A stretch of DNA of 48,863 bases from Bacillus sp. JCM 19058 (GTDB lineage Bacteria; Bacillota; Bacilli; Bacillales_H; Bacillaceae_D), in assembly GCA_001310555.1 (NCBI GenBank), contig BAXO01000039.1, positions 1-48,863 on the forward strand, written 5' to 3'. Shown piece after piece: positions 41,421 through 48,863 of the stretch (positions are counted from its first letter, which is position 1; each line of letters starts with the position of its first letter). A model generated the notes under the pieces. It was not told where the DNA came from, ran no database searches, and saw only the letters and a list, made by a program, of their open reading frames with translations. The position numbers were made by a program, and so were the translations under genes.

Positions 41421-42010
41421 ATGACATGGATTGTGAGTGAAGCCTTATACTGGATCATCATCGTCACGGCCTTTCTCATTATTGGCTTTGGCTGTAGCTT
41501 ATTACTGACAAGATGGCTTCGGAAAAAAAAGGAATTAACAAAAGTCAAAAGCTCGAAAATATCTCCGCATTTATAATTGTTATTCTGCTATCTGCCTTAT
41601 TTGTTGCGATTCAGGAGCAGCTAGTCTTCGATGCATATGAAGGCGATGCGATTATCACGGAGTCGGAAGTGACATTTATTACGAACAATAGCGTCAAATA
41701 CCTTTCTAGCGAAAAACCTATTCGCTTATTCGATTTATTTGTCATTCCATACGTCCAAACTGTTGAGAATAACGGGAGCAACGTTCAAATAAGGATTGAG
41801 ACGACTGACTTTACTGGACTGTATGAGCAGGTAGAAGTATATCCTGCACTTCGATTGCACGATAATACCTTTGATTTTGGTCGTTATTATACGGATGTAC
41901 TCGAGCCGGCAATTGTAGGAGCACTTAATGAAACGAATAATCCCGAACTAAGCAAACAAACTCTGGAGCAGCAGTTTGCCTACCATCGGTTTGCGTTTAA
42001 TGAACAATAA
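41421..42010 (+). CDS. Hypothetical membrane-anchored protein (one frame break)
   Basis: Not recognised. ATG 41421 gives a first hydrophobic segment (LYWIIIVTAFLIIGFGCSLLL) ending in a basic TRWLRKKK. The A8 run at 41523-41530 (true 6 or 9) must be crossed to reach the second segment ISAFIIVILLSALFVAI and then an acidic outer domain of about 130 residues. The outer domain contains ESEVTFITNNSVKYLSSEKP and DVLEPAIVGALNETNN. Two membrane passes and an exposed C-terminal domain are predicted, about 196 residues. It ends 16 nt from the convergent lipoprotein gene. No enzyme motif is visible. Confidence 0.55.
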
Positions 42011-42025
42011 TGTTGATTATAGCTT

Positions 42026-42759
42026 TTACGGTACGGCGTATTCGATTGGGATCGTAAAAGGAAATGTCCAAACGATTTCATCGATCTTATGTCGCTTGAG
42101 CTGAAGTGAGAGGGGCTCTGGCAACGGTTTGGCAAATTCATAATAGGCGCTTAACTCATTCGTATCTTCAAGGTATTCTGTTGAGCTGATCAGCGGATAA
42201 ATTTGTTCCTGCTCGAGGAAAAGAGACAGTGTCAATCCTCGAATGTCGTGAACATCACGAGCACGGAACTGCAGTTTTTCACCTTCAATTGAAATTTCTT
42301 CAATAATAAAGTCGTTTTTCTCGACGGAATGACCATCCTTTAAGTCCGAAAAAAATTAGCTCATGTTTATAATAAACAGGCTTTATACGGATAAAAAGCT
42401 CCAGTGCTCTCTCATCGAAGGGAATTTCAGGGGTGAAAAAGGAGCGCAGTCGAGCGGATTGTCCTGACGACTCGACAGAGATGACATCCAGATAAAGGCT
42501 TTCATAGGCTCGGCCTTGCCGATCGAAAATGAACGGGGCGATCTCGTAATGAAAGTCGTTGAAAATATGATTGCCGTTCGCCGATTCAGCTATAAACGTC
42601 AGAAAAAAACCCGGAGTTTTCCCGCCATTCTCCCGCTTCAAGCTGTTCAAATTCGAGCTGTATATGGGCATTGCTAGCACTTAAGCGCAAAGAATCGACC
42701 GGCTCATCTGCGAAACAGCCGATGAAAAAGAAGCTTATTGCCAAGCATGCGAGCATCAT
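42026..42759 (-). CDS. Hypothetical lipoprotein (two frame breaks)
   Basis: Not recognised. ATG 42759 behind AAGGGGTGAG begins MMLACLAISFFFIGC, a short lipoprotein signal with Cys in the lipobox FIGC, followed by a mature domain rich in beta-type alternation (FFLTFIAES, FHYEIAPFIFDRQG, ALELFIRIKPVYYKHELIF). A7 runs on the plus strand at 42603-42609 and 42349-42355 should each be A6. Corrected, it is about 244 residues ending IPIEYAVP. Two similar-looking beta modules suggest an immunoglobulin-like fold, which is only a guess. It follows the TRAP permease on the same strand but behind a hairpin, so co-transcription is uncertain. Confidence 0.6.
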
Positions 42760-42810
42760 TCTCACTTACTCTCACCCCTTATTCCAAAAACGATACTTTA
42801 ATCTATGAGA

Positions 42811-42838
42811 AGAGATTCATCCATCGGGATGAATCTCT
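42811..42838 (-). terminator. Terminator hairpin of the TRAP transporter operon
   Basis: A 12-bp perfect stem (42811-42822 and 42827-42838) with a 4-nt loop, 7 nt beyond the TRAP permease stop. There is no strong T tract on either strand, so read-through into the lipoprotein gene is possible. Confidence 0.7.
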
Positions 42839-42844
42839 CAAAAG

Positions 42845-44795
42845 TTATGAGGAGGCAACTTCCTTGTTGCCGTCGTCTTTCCTCGAACGAATCATTTGAA
42901 TCAACCCGACTAGTACTGCGACACCGAGGCCAGCTAAGGAAACGGCGTAACCGTGTGGGTAGATAAGCGCGATTCCAGCTCCGAAAAGAACAACTCGTTC
43001 AATCAGGTTCGTGTTTGTAACGAAATAGTTCATGAGCGAAGCGCTGACTACAGCCATCCCGAGCAGTGCTGTAATTAATGCTGGAAGTAAACTAGCGAAT
43101 GTCCAATCCTCAAGCAAAAGAACCGGATTGGAAACAAAGGCAAACGGGACAAGAAAGGCCGCAATCGCCAATTTAAAGGCTGTAACCCCTGATTTCATCG
43201 GATTGGCACGCGCGATCCCTGCCCCTGCATAAGCGGCGAGGCAGACCGGTGGTGTAATATCGGCAACGATACCGAAATAAAAGACAAAGAAATGCGCTGC
43301 GATTAAAGGTACATCGAATGCCATCAAAGCCGGTGCAGCCATGGAGCTGTTACGATGTAATTCGCTGTTGTCGCAGCCCCATCCCAAGAAGGAGGCAGGC
43401 AAGCATCGTAAATATCAAAACAAGGATGAATACCCCGCCCGCCATACCGATAATTCCTCCGGCAATCTTACCGCCTAAACCGGTCATCGTTACGATACCA
43501 GCGATAATACCGGCAGTGGCGCAGGCTGCAATGACCGGTAAGGCAACGCGTGCGCCTTCCTCGAGCGCATCAACCATATCACGAAGGCTCATGCGGGTGT
43601 CCTTGCGGAGGAAGCTAATCGCAAAAGCGGCACCAATACCCACAGTGCGGCAGTTGTCGCCGTAAAGCTAGGTAGAGCAGTACGACAATCGCTACGAGAG
43701 GCGCAAGGAGATCGAGTCGTTTAGCGATTCCTTTTAAGGACGGAAGCTCATGCTAGGTAAGCCGAGAATGCCTTGCCTTTTTGCTTCGAAGTGAGTTCCC
43801 ATAAAAACACCGGAAAAATAAAGGATCGCTGGAATAATAGCAATAACGATAATTTCACTGTAAGGAATACCGGTATTGCTCGCCATAATAAAGGCCGCTG
43901 CACCCATAATTGGCGGCATAATTTGACCCCCTGTAGAAGCAGAGGCTTCGACTGCCGCAGCGTAATGGGGCTTAAAGCCAGCCCGCTTCATCATTGGGAT
44001 CGTAAACGAACCCGAGCTGACGGTATTGGCAACCGAGGACCCGGTGACCATTCCTTGCAAGGCACTGGCTGTGACAGCTGCTTTCGCCGTGCCGCCTGTC
44101 ATACGCCCGGTAGCACCAAAGGCTAAATCGTTAAAAAACTTGGCGATGCCAGTTTTGGTTAGCATGACGCCAAAAAAACAAAAAGAGGAATATAAACGTA
44201 GACGATATGCGAATCGGCGTTCCGAAAATGGCCTCAGTGTTAAAGAACATCCGGGTCATTAATCGCTCAAAGTCAAACCCGGCGTGCTGGAAGGCTCGTA
44301 CAGGTATGATATTGCCGAAGTACCCGTAAAGAAGGGCGCAGAGCGCTATAATAACAATCGGCAATCCGACGGAGCGGCGAGTCGCTTCTAAAACGAGTAA
44401 TACACCGAGAGTCGCAACGATGACGTCTAAGGTAGAATAGCCTAAAATCGTAATTTGATTACTAATTAATCGTTCGTATTCAAAAACGATGTAAAAGTTA
44501 ACAGCCATGGCCAGCAATGCCAGTACACCATCGTACCAAGGAACACCAGCCTTTTTCAGCATCGAACGCTTGATAGGGTAAAGGATGAAAATCAGTGACA
44601 GTCCACCGGCTAAGTGGAATGCACCTTGTATTAAAGTCACATAAGGACGCGAAAGGCGGTATAAAGCTGAAAGATCGTTAAAGAAATAGCGATAATACTA
44701 ACGATCCATGCCCATTTTTGCAAATTGGTACGAAAAGCGGATTCTTTATCGTACTTGGCAAGTAATTCTTGCTGCTTGATCGTTTCATCGGACAT
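42845..44795 (-). CDS. TRAP transporter permease, fused small and large subunits (seven frame breaks)
   Basis: Fused 4TM-12TM permease of a TAXI-type TRAP transporter, a secondary importer driven by an ion gradient. ATG 44795 behind GGTGGTGA gives MSDETIKQQELLAKYD. Signature segments: VEATRRSVGLPI-like (LVLEATRRSVGLP), FGGTAKAAVTASALQGMVTGSS, ASTGGQIMPPIMGAAAF, LLGMGLPTTANYIV (after repair), FGIVADITPPVCLAAYAGAGIA. Breaks near 44647, T7-equivalent run near 44170, and near 43750, 43668, 43640, 43370 and 43342; most are missing single bases. Repaired length is about 648 residues, usual for the family. This is the most heavily damaged gene of the window. The substrate is unknown. Confidence 0.85.
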
Positions 44796-44895
44796 CTAAC
44801 GGTCACCACCTTTTCGGAAATTCGTTTTTTTTGCAAGGAAGTACAGATGAGTTCAACAATGTTCGTATAGTTATCTTGTATCTTATCGACTAAGT

Positions 44896-44922
44896 AAAAA
44901 AGCTGGGCAGTTTTTGCCCAGC
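44896..44922 (-). terminator. Terminator/attenuator between the TAXI binding-protein and permease genes
   Basis: On the minus strand GCTGGGCA and its exact complement enclose AAAAC and are followed by six T. It starts 15 nt after the binding-protein stop and about 100 nt before the permease start, so part of the transcripts should end here and the binding protein be made in excess. Confidence 0.85.
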
Positions 44923-44937
44923 CCGCTTTAATTTCCA

Positions 44938-45980
44938 TTATTCGATTAACCCTTCTTCTTTAAAATATTTTTCCGCACCTGGATGAAGAGGGAGGTTCTC
45001 TGAACCGTTTAATACATTTTCCATCGTCATATGCTCAGCTTGTGGGTGAGAAATACTGTCGATATTTTCATAGAGTCCTTTGACAATCTCATAACCTAGC
45101 TCTTCACTAAGTTGCGTTGTCGAGCCAACGAGAATCGCATAAGCGGTCACAGTACTCACCGGTTCTTCAAGGAAGTCATACGCATCAGCCGGAATTTCTA
45201 AATGCATGTAATCACTTTCTGCCTCGATAGTCTCGAGCGCTTCGCCGTCAATCGGGAGAATAACGACATCGCGTTGGAAGTTCAGCTCCTGAATACTGCT
45301 TTCCGGCAAGCCTAGCAGTCCGAATGAGGCATCCAACTGACCATCCTGCAATCGGGAAGAAGCATCGCCAAAACCTTCTTCGTATGCTTCATAGTCCCCA
45401 TCTTCCAAGCCATAGGCTGATAATATTAATTTGGCGGCTGCCTGCGTACCGCTGCCAGCAGGTCCAATCGCTACACGTTTACCAGCGAGCTCTTCGATTG
45501 AAGTGATTCCGGTATTTTCTGTCGTCACAACCTGCATAACTTCAGGGTATACATGTCCCAAAAATCCAAAATTGTCGACTTGAGCCCCTTCGAAGTCGCC
45601 TTCGCCTGTGTAGGCTTCAATCGCAGGGATATGAACGGTCAAACCGAGCTGCATATTCCCTTGAAATATGCCACCCAAATTTTCAACAGAAGCACCTGAA
45701 GCAACAGCGCTTACATTAAAGCCTTCTGCCTCAACAAACTCGTTCATCGTGTTAGCCATTTCCTGCCCTAATCCGAAATAGGTTCCTCCGGAGCTACCCG
45801 TTCCCATCTGCAAATCAGTTAAAAAAATCTCCTTCATCCGCCGGAGTCTCTGTCTCTGAGGGAGTTTCGCCGTCATCTGCAGGAGATTCTTCATTTGCAT
45901 TATCATCTGTACCGCATGCACCAAGAATGACACTAAATGTTAAGAACGCACATGCTAAAAAAAGGATGCCTTTTCTTCAT
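44938..45980 (-). CDS. TAXI-family TRAP transporter solute-binding lipoprotein (two frame breaks)
   Basis: Extracellular receptor of the TRAP importer. ATG 45980 after GGGGGA starts MKKRHPF. The A7 run (plus strand) at 45957-45963 should be A6, giving a signal peptide with lipobox ILGAC, then an acidic linker (DDGETPSETETPADEG). A second A7 run at 45821-45827 should be A6 (DFLTDLQMGTGSSGGTYFGLG). The TAXI domain shows GTGSSGGTYF, SGASVENLGGI, GKRVAIGPAGSGTQ and a C-terminal LHPGAEKYFKE. Repaired length about 347. Substrates of TAXI proteins include glutamate/glutamine and dicarboxylates; none is assigned here. Confidence 0.88.
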
Positions 45981-46038
45981 TAAAAATCCCCCTAGTGATA
46001 GTTATTTAAGCGCAATAATATGAGATTGCCCTCTGTTA

Positions 46039-46067
46039 TTAATAACAAATAATACAAGGTGTGTCAA
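46039..46067 (-). promoter_or_regulatory. Sigma-A promoter of the TAXI-TRAP operon
   Basis: On the minus strand TTGACA (complement of 46062-46067), a 17-nt spacer and TATTAA (complement of 46039-46044) lie about 60 nt upstream of the binding-protein start. The -10 box sits in a GTTATTAATAAC palindrome that could bind a regulator. Confidence 0.7.
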
Positions 46068-46446
46068 TAATTGATCGCGCTTTCATGCTGTGAGCCATTC
46101 ATAGGGGACACGAAAAAAAATTGCCTCAAAAGTAACGGAACTCTTTTACTTGTTTAGGGACTTAATAACCTTAGCAACGACTACACTAGAAGTGAGCATC
46201 CCCTCCTCATCCGGACGGTTTGTTTAGAGTGACCTACTTTCGTAACGTTTTTTGATAAGGTTGTTTCAGTGTTTACTAGATAATTCTTGTGTACCTTTTC
46301 TTCTTTGAGGATCGAGAAAATATTTTGCACATCCTCTATTTCTGTAAAGGAACGATTCCTTTTTTGAAGCATGTTCACTGAAATTTTATTTTTTACGGTC
46401 ATAGCGAGATTGAAATCGTCATGAAGGGGCATGTCGACAATAAAGA
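46068..46446. other. Intergenic region with an uncertain minus-strand ORF
   Basis: On the minus strand a frame from about 46434 to 46181 (MPLHDDFNLAMTVKNK… ending MRRGCSLLV) is open for about 84 codons and has reasonable amino-acid variety (KNRSFTEIEDVQNIFSILKEEKV-like helix), but no RBS and no family I recognise. Its upstream part runs into the gerMN-gene terminator. It may be a decayed gene or chance. No other signal was found here. Confidence 0.3.
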
Positions 46447-46473
46447 AACCAGTGCCCAAAAAAAGCACTGGTT
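46447..46473 (-). terminator. Terminator of the GerMN lipoprotein gene
   Basis: The 9-bp perfect stem AACCAGTGC/GCACTGGTT (46447-46455 and 46465-46473). On the minus strand it is followed by TCTTTATTG and starts 13 nt after the stop codon. Confidence 0.75.
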
Positions 46474-46485
46474 AACGGTGGATGC

Positions 46486-47139
46486 TTATTCTGATCCAAT
46501 CTCCTCATAATTGCCGGGGTCATTGGCGACAATCGGAACGTTCGTATCCATATGTCCAAAAAGCTGATCGTGTATTTCACCATCGATCAGGATCTGCGTT
46601 TCGTCAAAACCAAATTGCTTCATCGTCATCGCAATTTGCTGAAGCAGCATCTCCTCGATACCTGAACCAACATTTGCCTCTAAAAGCTCACTTGAAAAAG
46701 AAACATGGGCGATTCCTTCCCGCTCCTCGATCGATTGTACTTTCACATTAGTAGGCACAAGTGAAGTCAAGTCCTCATCTTCGGGTCCGGCAATCCAAGC
46801 TTCAAGCGCCGCTTGAAAGAGCTCCTCCTCTGAGGCAACAACCGAGGTTTTGACCTTGTAAATGTTCATCACTTCGTCATCGGCAAAGAAAAGCTCGATC
46901 GGCATTGCAGTTGCGGCCTCATCGGATAAGCGGCTCTCAGCTTCTCCTTCGACCGTCGCTCCATCTTCGAGTCCATCGGCTTCCGCCTCGCCTGCTTCAC
47001 TGCGATTCTCCTCTTCTCCTGCTTCAAGGTCTGCTTGAGCATTGTCTATTTCTGATTGACGTGCCGTCCCTTCATTTCCGCATGCAGCTACAAAAAGCGC
47101 CAATAAACCTACCAGTAACGCAATCGAAAGCTTCTTCAT
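46486..47139 (-). CDS. GerMN-domain lipoprotein
   Basis: Intact 217-residue protein. The signal peptide MKKLSIALLVGLLALFVAAC has its Cys in the lipobox. It is followed by about 55 residues dominated by Glu, Ala and Asp, a flexible acidic spacer. The folded part (from IELFFADDEVMNIYKVK) is a single GerMN domain: LFQAALEAWIAGPEDEDLTSLVP, VHVSFS-like (IAHVSFSSELLEAN), QQIAMTMKQFGFDETQILIDG. GerMN modules occur in spore germination GerM and in other envelope proteins. With only one domain it is not GerM itself, and its role is unknown. GAGGGGGAAA precedes ATG 47139. Confidence 0.8.
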   Translation of the reverse strand: MKKLSIALLVGLLALFVAACGNEGTARQSEIDNAQADLEAGEEENRSEAGEAEADGLEDGATVEGEAESRLSDEAATAMPIELFFADDEVMNIYKVKTSVVASEEELFQAALEAWIAGPEDEDLTSLVPTNVKVQSIEEREGIAHVSFSSELLEANVGSGIEEMLLQQIAMTMKQFGFDETQILIDGEIHDQLFGHMDTNVPIVANDPGNYEEIGSE

Positions 47140-47419
47140 TCGATTTCCCCCTCATCGTTCGCGATCACTTCTGTCCTATAAGTGTATTACCCAATTGACG
47201 TTAATCTCAATCCATTTTTAATAAAATAGCTCGAGTCATTGTCTGTGCTTCGTCCAAATATTTCAGTTTTAAGGAAGAAACTGTGAGAACTTCGATGCGT
47301 TCAGCCTAGAGATGAGAGTCTTTCCCTATTTAAAGCCCAGACATTGACCTTTGCACAAACCGAAAAAGGGATGTAGTTGACAAGTGTTGGTAAGTATCAT
47401 TCTTGGACGCAAGGCAAAA

Positions 47420-47447
47420 TTAACACTGGATTAATACTCTGATAATA
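47420..47447 (+). promoter_or_regulatory. Candidate PhoP box upstream of the metallophosphoesterase
   Basis: TTAACA (47420), TTAATA (47431) and ATAATA (47442) recur every 11 bp, the PhoP direct-repeat spacing, though the second and third depart from consensus. It lies about 60 nt upstream of a secreted phosphoesterase start. No clear -10 box follows. Confidence 0.45.
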
Positions 47448-47507
47448 ATTGTCCAGTAGGATCAGAACTGGTTGAACCAATCCCAATTTTTAGAAGGAGG
47501 AAAAACA

Positions 47508-48836
47508 TTGAAACTGAACAAACGACGGATTCGTATTGTACTGATGCTACTTGCCTTCATCCTCATCGTCCCTGGCATGACGATAGCCTTGGCAAACCAA
47601 GAGGCGGCGAAGCATCCTGCTGCCGAGACGTATCAGCCAACGCCTGTCCCCGACCGGATTATCTTGACATGGACAGGTGATACAGCGACTTCTCAGGCTG
47701 TGACTTGGCGCACGGATGATAGCGTTGCATCTCCTCAGGCGCAAATTGCTAAGGTAGAAGAGGGACCCCAGTTCAAGGAACGTACGACAACTGTACTAGC
47801 GGGGCAAACGTCAGAGGTTAAGTCAAACCTCGGTTATACAGCTAAGTTTCATACGGTAAACTTTGAAGGGCTAAAACCAAGCACGCAGTATGTATATCGT
47901 GTCGGTGACGGGGCGAACTGGAGTGAATGGATGGCGTTTACGACTGGTTCTGATCGGGATGAACCGTTTTCTTTCCTTTACATCGGTGACGCGCAAAATG
48001 ACATAAAGGAGCACTGGTCACGCGTCATTCGCAAGGCATACACTTCGTTGCCTAATGCAAGCTTTATCATTCATGCCGGGGACTTGATTGACCACGGAGA
48101 TGCAGACGAGCAATGGGGAGGGTGGTTTGAGGCTGCTGGCTGGCTAAACGGGATGGTTCCAACTATTGCAACACCAGGTAATCACGAATATTCGCGGATT
48201 ACTGATACTCCAAGGCAGCTATCCGAATACTGGAATACGCAATTTGCTTTTCCAGCTAACGGACCAGAAGGTCAAGAAGAAGTCGTTACCTATTGGGACT
48301 ATCAAGGCATGAGAATCATTTCCCTTGATTCCAATATTCAATATGTAGATTTCGAAGCGCAGCTCGACTGGCTTGAAGAAATACTGGAGAACAACCCGAA
48401 CAAGTGGACGGTGCTGACGTTCCATCATCCGATTTTTTCTTCTGCAGAAGGGCGAGACAACAAGGAGCTTCGCGACAAGCTACTCCCGATTATCGAAAAA
48501 TATAGCGTAGACCTAGTTCTTCAAGGTCACGATCATACGTATGCTCGCGGAGATAAAGGCGACAAAGGCCACGGAGCGAAGGTTTACAATGCCGATACGG
48601 TTTTTGCGAGCTCTGTCGCAGGTCCTAAGCTGTACAAGCTCTCGCACGAAGTTTGGGAGGCAAATGGGGCTACGGTTCGCAGCTCTGCAGAAAACATACA
48701 GCTGTACCAGCAAATTCATGTAAACGGAGACGTTCTCAGCTATGAGGCATACACGGCTACCGGAGGATTGTACGACCGATTTGAAATGAGGAAATTGCCG
48801 AATGGCAAAAAGCAAATTAAGGAATTGAAAAAGTAA
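47508..48836 (+). CDS. Secreted metallophosphoesterase with N-terminal purple acid phosphatase-like domain
   Basis: Exported phosphatase or phosphodiesterase, 442 residues. TTG 47508 follows AAGGAGG at 47493-47499; the in-frame ATG 47472 precedes that RBS. A basic signal segment (LNKRRIRIVLMLLAFILIVPGM) is followed by a fibronectin-like purple-acid-phosphatase N-domain (PDRIILTWTGDTATSQAVTWRT, STQYVYRVGDG). The metal site shows GDAQND (about residue 165), HAGDLIDHG, GNHEY, TFHHPIFSS and GHDHTYARG, the complete dinuclear Metallophos set. It probably releases phosphate from external organic phosphates, in line with the candidate PhoP box and the pst operon in the same window. The frame is intact and ends at TAA. 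Confidence 0.9.
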   Translation: MKLNKRRIRIVLMLLAFILIVPGMTIALANQEAAKHPAAETYQPTPVPDRIILTWTGDTATSQAVTWRTDDSVASPQAQIAKVEEGPQFKERTTTVLAGQTSEVKSNLGYTAKFHTVNFEGLKPSTQYVYRVGDGANWSEWMAFTTGSDRDEPFSFLYIGDAQNDIKEHWSRVIRKAYTSLPNASFIIHAGDLIDHGDADEQWGGWFEAAGWLNGMVPTIATPGNHEYSRITDTPRQLSEYWNTQFAFPANGPEGQEEVVTYWDYQGMRIISLDSNIQYVDFEAQLDWLEEILENNPNKWTVLTFHHPIFSSAEGRDNKELRDKLLPIIEKYSVDLVLQGHDHTYARGDKGDKGHGAKVYNADTVFASSVAGPKLYKLSHEVWEANGATVRSSAENIQLYQQIHVNGDVLSYEAYTATGGLYDRFEMRKLPNGKKQIKELKK

Positions 48837-48863
48837 ATAAATGAATTTCATAAATGCCTATTT

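Noticed and set aside
46181..46468. 95-codon minus-strand frame after the GerMN gene
   Set aside because: Not listed as a gene: its start lies in a terminator, there is no RBS, and no family is recognised. It is kept only as a remark on the intergenic region.

Overview
The window looks like chromosome from a low-to-mid GC member of the Bacillaceae, probably alkaliphilic or halotolerant (Alkalihalobacillus/Shouchella-like). The reasons are AGGAGG-type ribosome binding sites, GTG and TTG starts, Bacillus-type families (YhfI, YisL, YesL, IDEAL and GerMN proteins, duplicated pstB), and secreted lipoproteins with long Asp/Glu-rich linkers behind the lipobox. Genus is inference. No rRNA, tRNA, CRISPR array, insertion sequence or prophage was seen.

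The dominant oddity is about 70 single-base frame breaks, many in A/T runs of 6-8. They disrupt metE, pst genes, cheA and addAB-like genes alike, yet protein similarity resumes cleanly in the next frame. I read these as consensus errors of the assembly rather than gene decay. Each broken gene is reported as one CDS over its full extent, with the breaks listed. Intact genes are the first permease, yhfI, putB, the VOC gene, cheW, cheY, the IDEAL gene, the small membrane protein, nfrA, the GerMN lipoprotein and the metallophosphoesterase.

Layout: 1-5030 holds an oligosaccharide-type ABC uptake operon (two permeases, binding lipoprotein, YesL-like protein) behind a perfect CcpA cre match. 5314-6842 has yhfI convergent with a short-chain dehydrogenase. 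7500-10240 is metE on the minus strand under a cobalamin riboswitch. 10342-10588 is a small basic YqkK-like protein. 10699-15397 is the Pho-boxed pstS-pstC-pstA-pstB1-pstB2 operon. 15755-16207 is a small zinc-ribbon-like gene. 16397-20204 is rocA-putB-rocD, which converts proline and ornithine to glutamate. 20433-20846 is yisL.

21071-27293 is a divergent AddB/AddA-like nuclease-helicase pair. 27406-31048 is all minus strand: a SAM methyltransferase, a DUF418 membrane protein, its neighbouring TetR regulator with a 37-bp palindrome, and a VOC protein. 31660-34537 is cheA-cheW-cheY. 34671-35896 has small proteins (CxxC protein, IDEAL protein, lmo0937-type membrane protein). 36096-38589 has a dimethylarginine-hydrolase-like amidinohydrolase and an acyl-CoA carboxylase carboxyltransferase subunit. 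38760-41299 (minus) is a B12-binding radical SAM protein followed by an NfrA-type oxidoreductase; two homopolymer errors make these look fused. 41421-42759 has two unrecognised envelope proteins. 42845-45980 (minus) is a TAXI-TRAP transporter. 46486-48836 has a GerMN lipoprotein and a secreted metallophosphoesterase with its own candidate Pho box.

Common themes are nutrient uptake and scavenging (sugars, phosphate, TRAP substrate, amino acids). Three transport operons carry a hairpin directly behind the binding-protein gene. Phosphate control probably links the pst operon to the terminal phosphoesterase.
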